DNA of 64,000 nt from Ostrinia nubilalis. Its lineage: Eukaryota > Arthropoda > Insecta > Lepidoptera > Crambidae. The translations under genes and the position numbers were made by a program. The stretch's first letter is position 1, and every line of letters begins with the position of its first letter. Positions 63,698 to 64,000 of the stretch are shown one piece after another. The DNA lies in contig NC_087090.1 in NCBI RefSeq assembly GCF_963855985.1, positions 16,180,501 through 16,244,500 on the forward strand. Reading direction: 5' to 3'. The notes below the pieces were generated by a model, which worked only from the letters and a program-made list of their open reading frames with translations, was not told the DNA's origin and ran no database searches.

Positions 63698-64000
63698 CAA
63701 CATAAACTGTTTTAAGTTTCCGTGGACATTATATTCGAAAGAATGCTATTGAAATGTGTTTTATAATTACCTGTGCAGGTCGCTTTTTAAATAGTTTCTG
63801 ATATTTTAACATAATCAAGAATGGATTGAAATGAACAAAAGGCTTAAAGTTCTAGTGCAATATTTTTGAATATTACATTCGTTAACTAATTACTAACAAT
63901 TCCAAGCCCTCTTCAGTGAGTGTCACATGTCGCAGAAAATTATAATAAACGTAGTTTTGTGTAGGTGTTAGATTAGAGCTAACGATACGAGTTGCGTAGA
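63698..64000. other. Unassigned end of window
   Basis: AT-rich; nothing recognised. Confidence 0.4.

Overview
This window looks like non-coding DNA from a moth or butterfly (Lepidoptera). It is AT-rich and packed with repeats typical of that order: RTE-type LINE 3' ends with (ATG)n tails ('...CCTATGGCTGAAATGATG'), tRNA-derived SINEs, short Helitrons ending in a GC hairpin and CTAG, many palindromic MITEs, and a long dispersed repeat bounded by 'accggccaagtgcgag' and 'tacggaaccct'. The order is inferred from remembered repeat families; no database was searched. I found no host gene exon I could defend, no functional tRNA or rRNA gene, and no CRISPR array. The simplest reading is an intergenic region or a very large intron.

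Layout. 1-9 kb: a hAT element nested in a MITE, a mariner-type palindromic MITE (1.8 kb), a 1.63 kb foldback element made from a Tc1/mariner 3' half (4.9-6.5 kb), RTE and other LINE tails, and a tandem duplication (7.8-8.0 kb). 9-20 kb: mostly unique AT-rich DNA, a 1.4 kb inverted-repeat transposon with a PHD-like coding remnant (11.3-12.7 kb), Helitrons, LINE tails and a partial repeat array (17.5-17.8 kb). 20-33 kb: a four-copy ~177 bp tandem array split by a hAT element, RTE copies (one with an inverted 5' piece), a 1.07 kb dispersed repeat, Helitrons, and a clean 5'-truncated RTE insertion with target-site duplication (28.6 kb). 33-47 kb: LINE 3' ends, a seven-copy GC-rich tandem array (37.5-38.9 kb), an 895 bp element full of TTCCTAGGAA-like motifs (39.7-40.6 kb), a MITE split by a SINE (43.1-43.6 kb), and a complex inverted repeat (45.4-45.8 kb). 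47-64 kb: a minisatellite, clustered Helitrons, a 2.4 kb LINE with an intact reverse transcriptase/RNase H frame (54.0-56.5 kb), two minus-strand mobile-element coding remnants (58.5-59.7 kb), one interrupted by a LINE tail, and several perfect or near-perfect palindromic MITEs.

The only long intact protein frame is the LINE at 54.0-56.4 kb (774 codons), which lacks its 5' endonuclease half. Everything else that codes is a remnant. Between the repeats lie GC- and CpG-richer islands (10.6-11.0, 26.4, 30.3-30.5, 36.1, 42.4, 48.8, 51.3 and 63.2 kb) without recognised repeats; these are the best candidates for host regulatory DNA. Boundaries given to the base rest on visible terminal inverted repeats and target-site duplications; the others are approximate.
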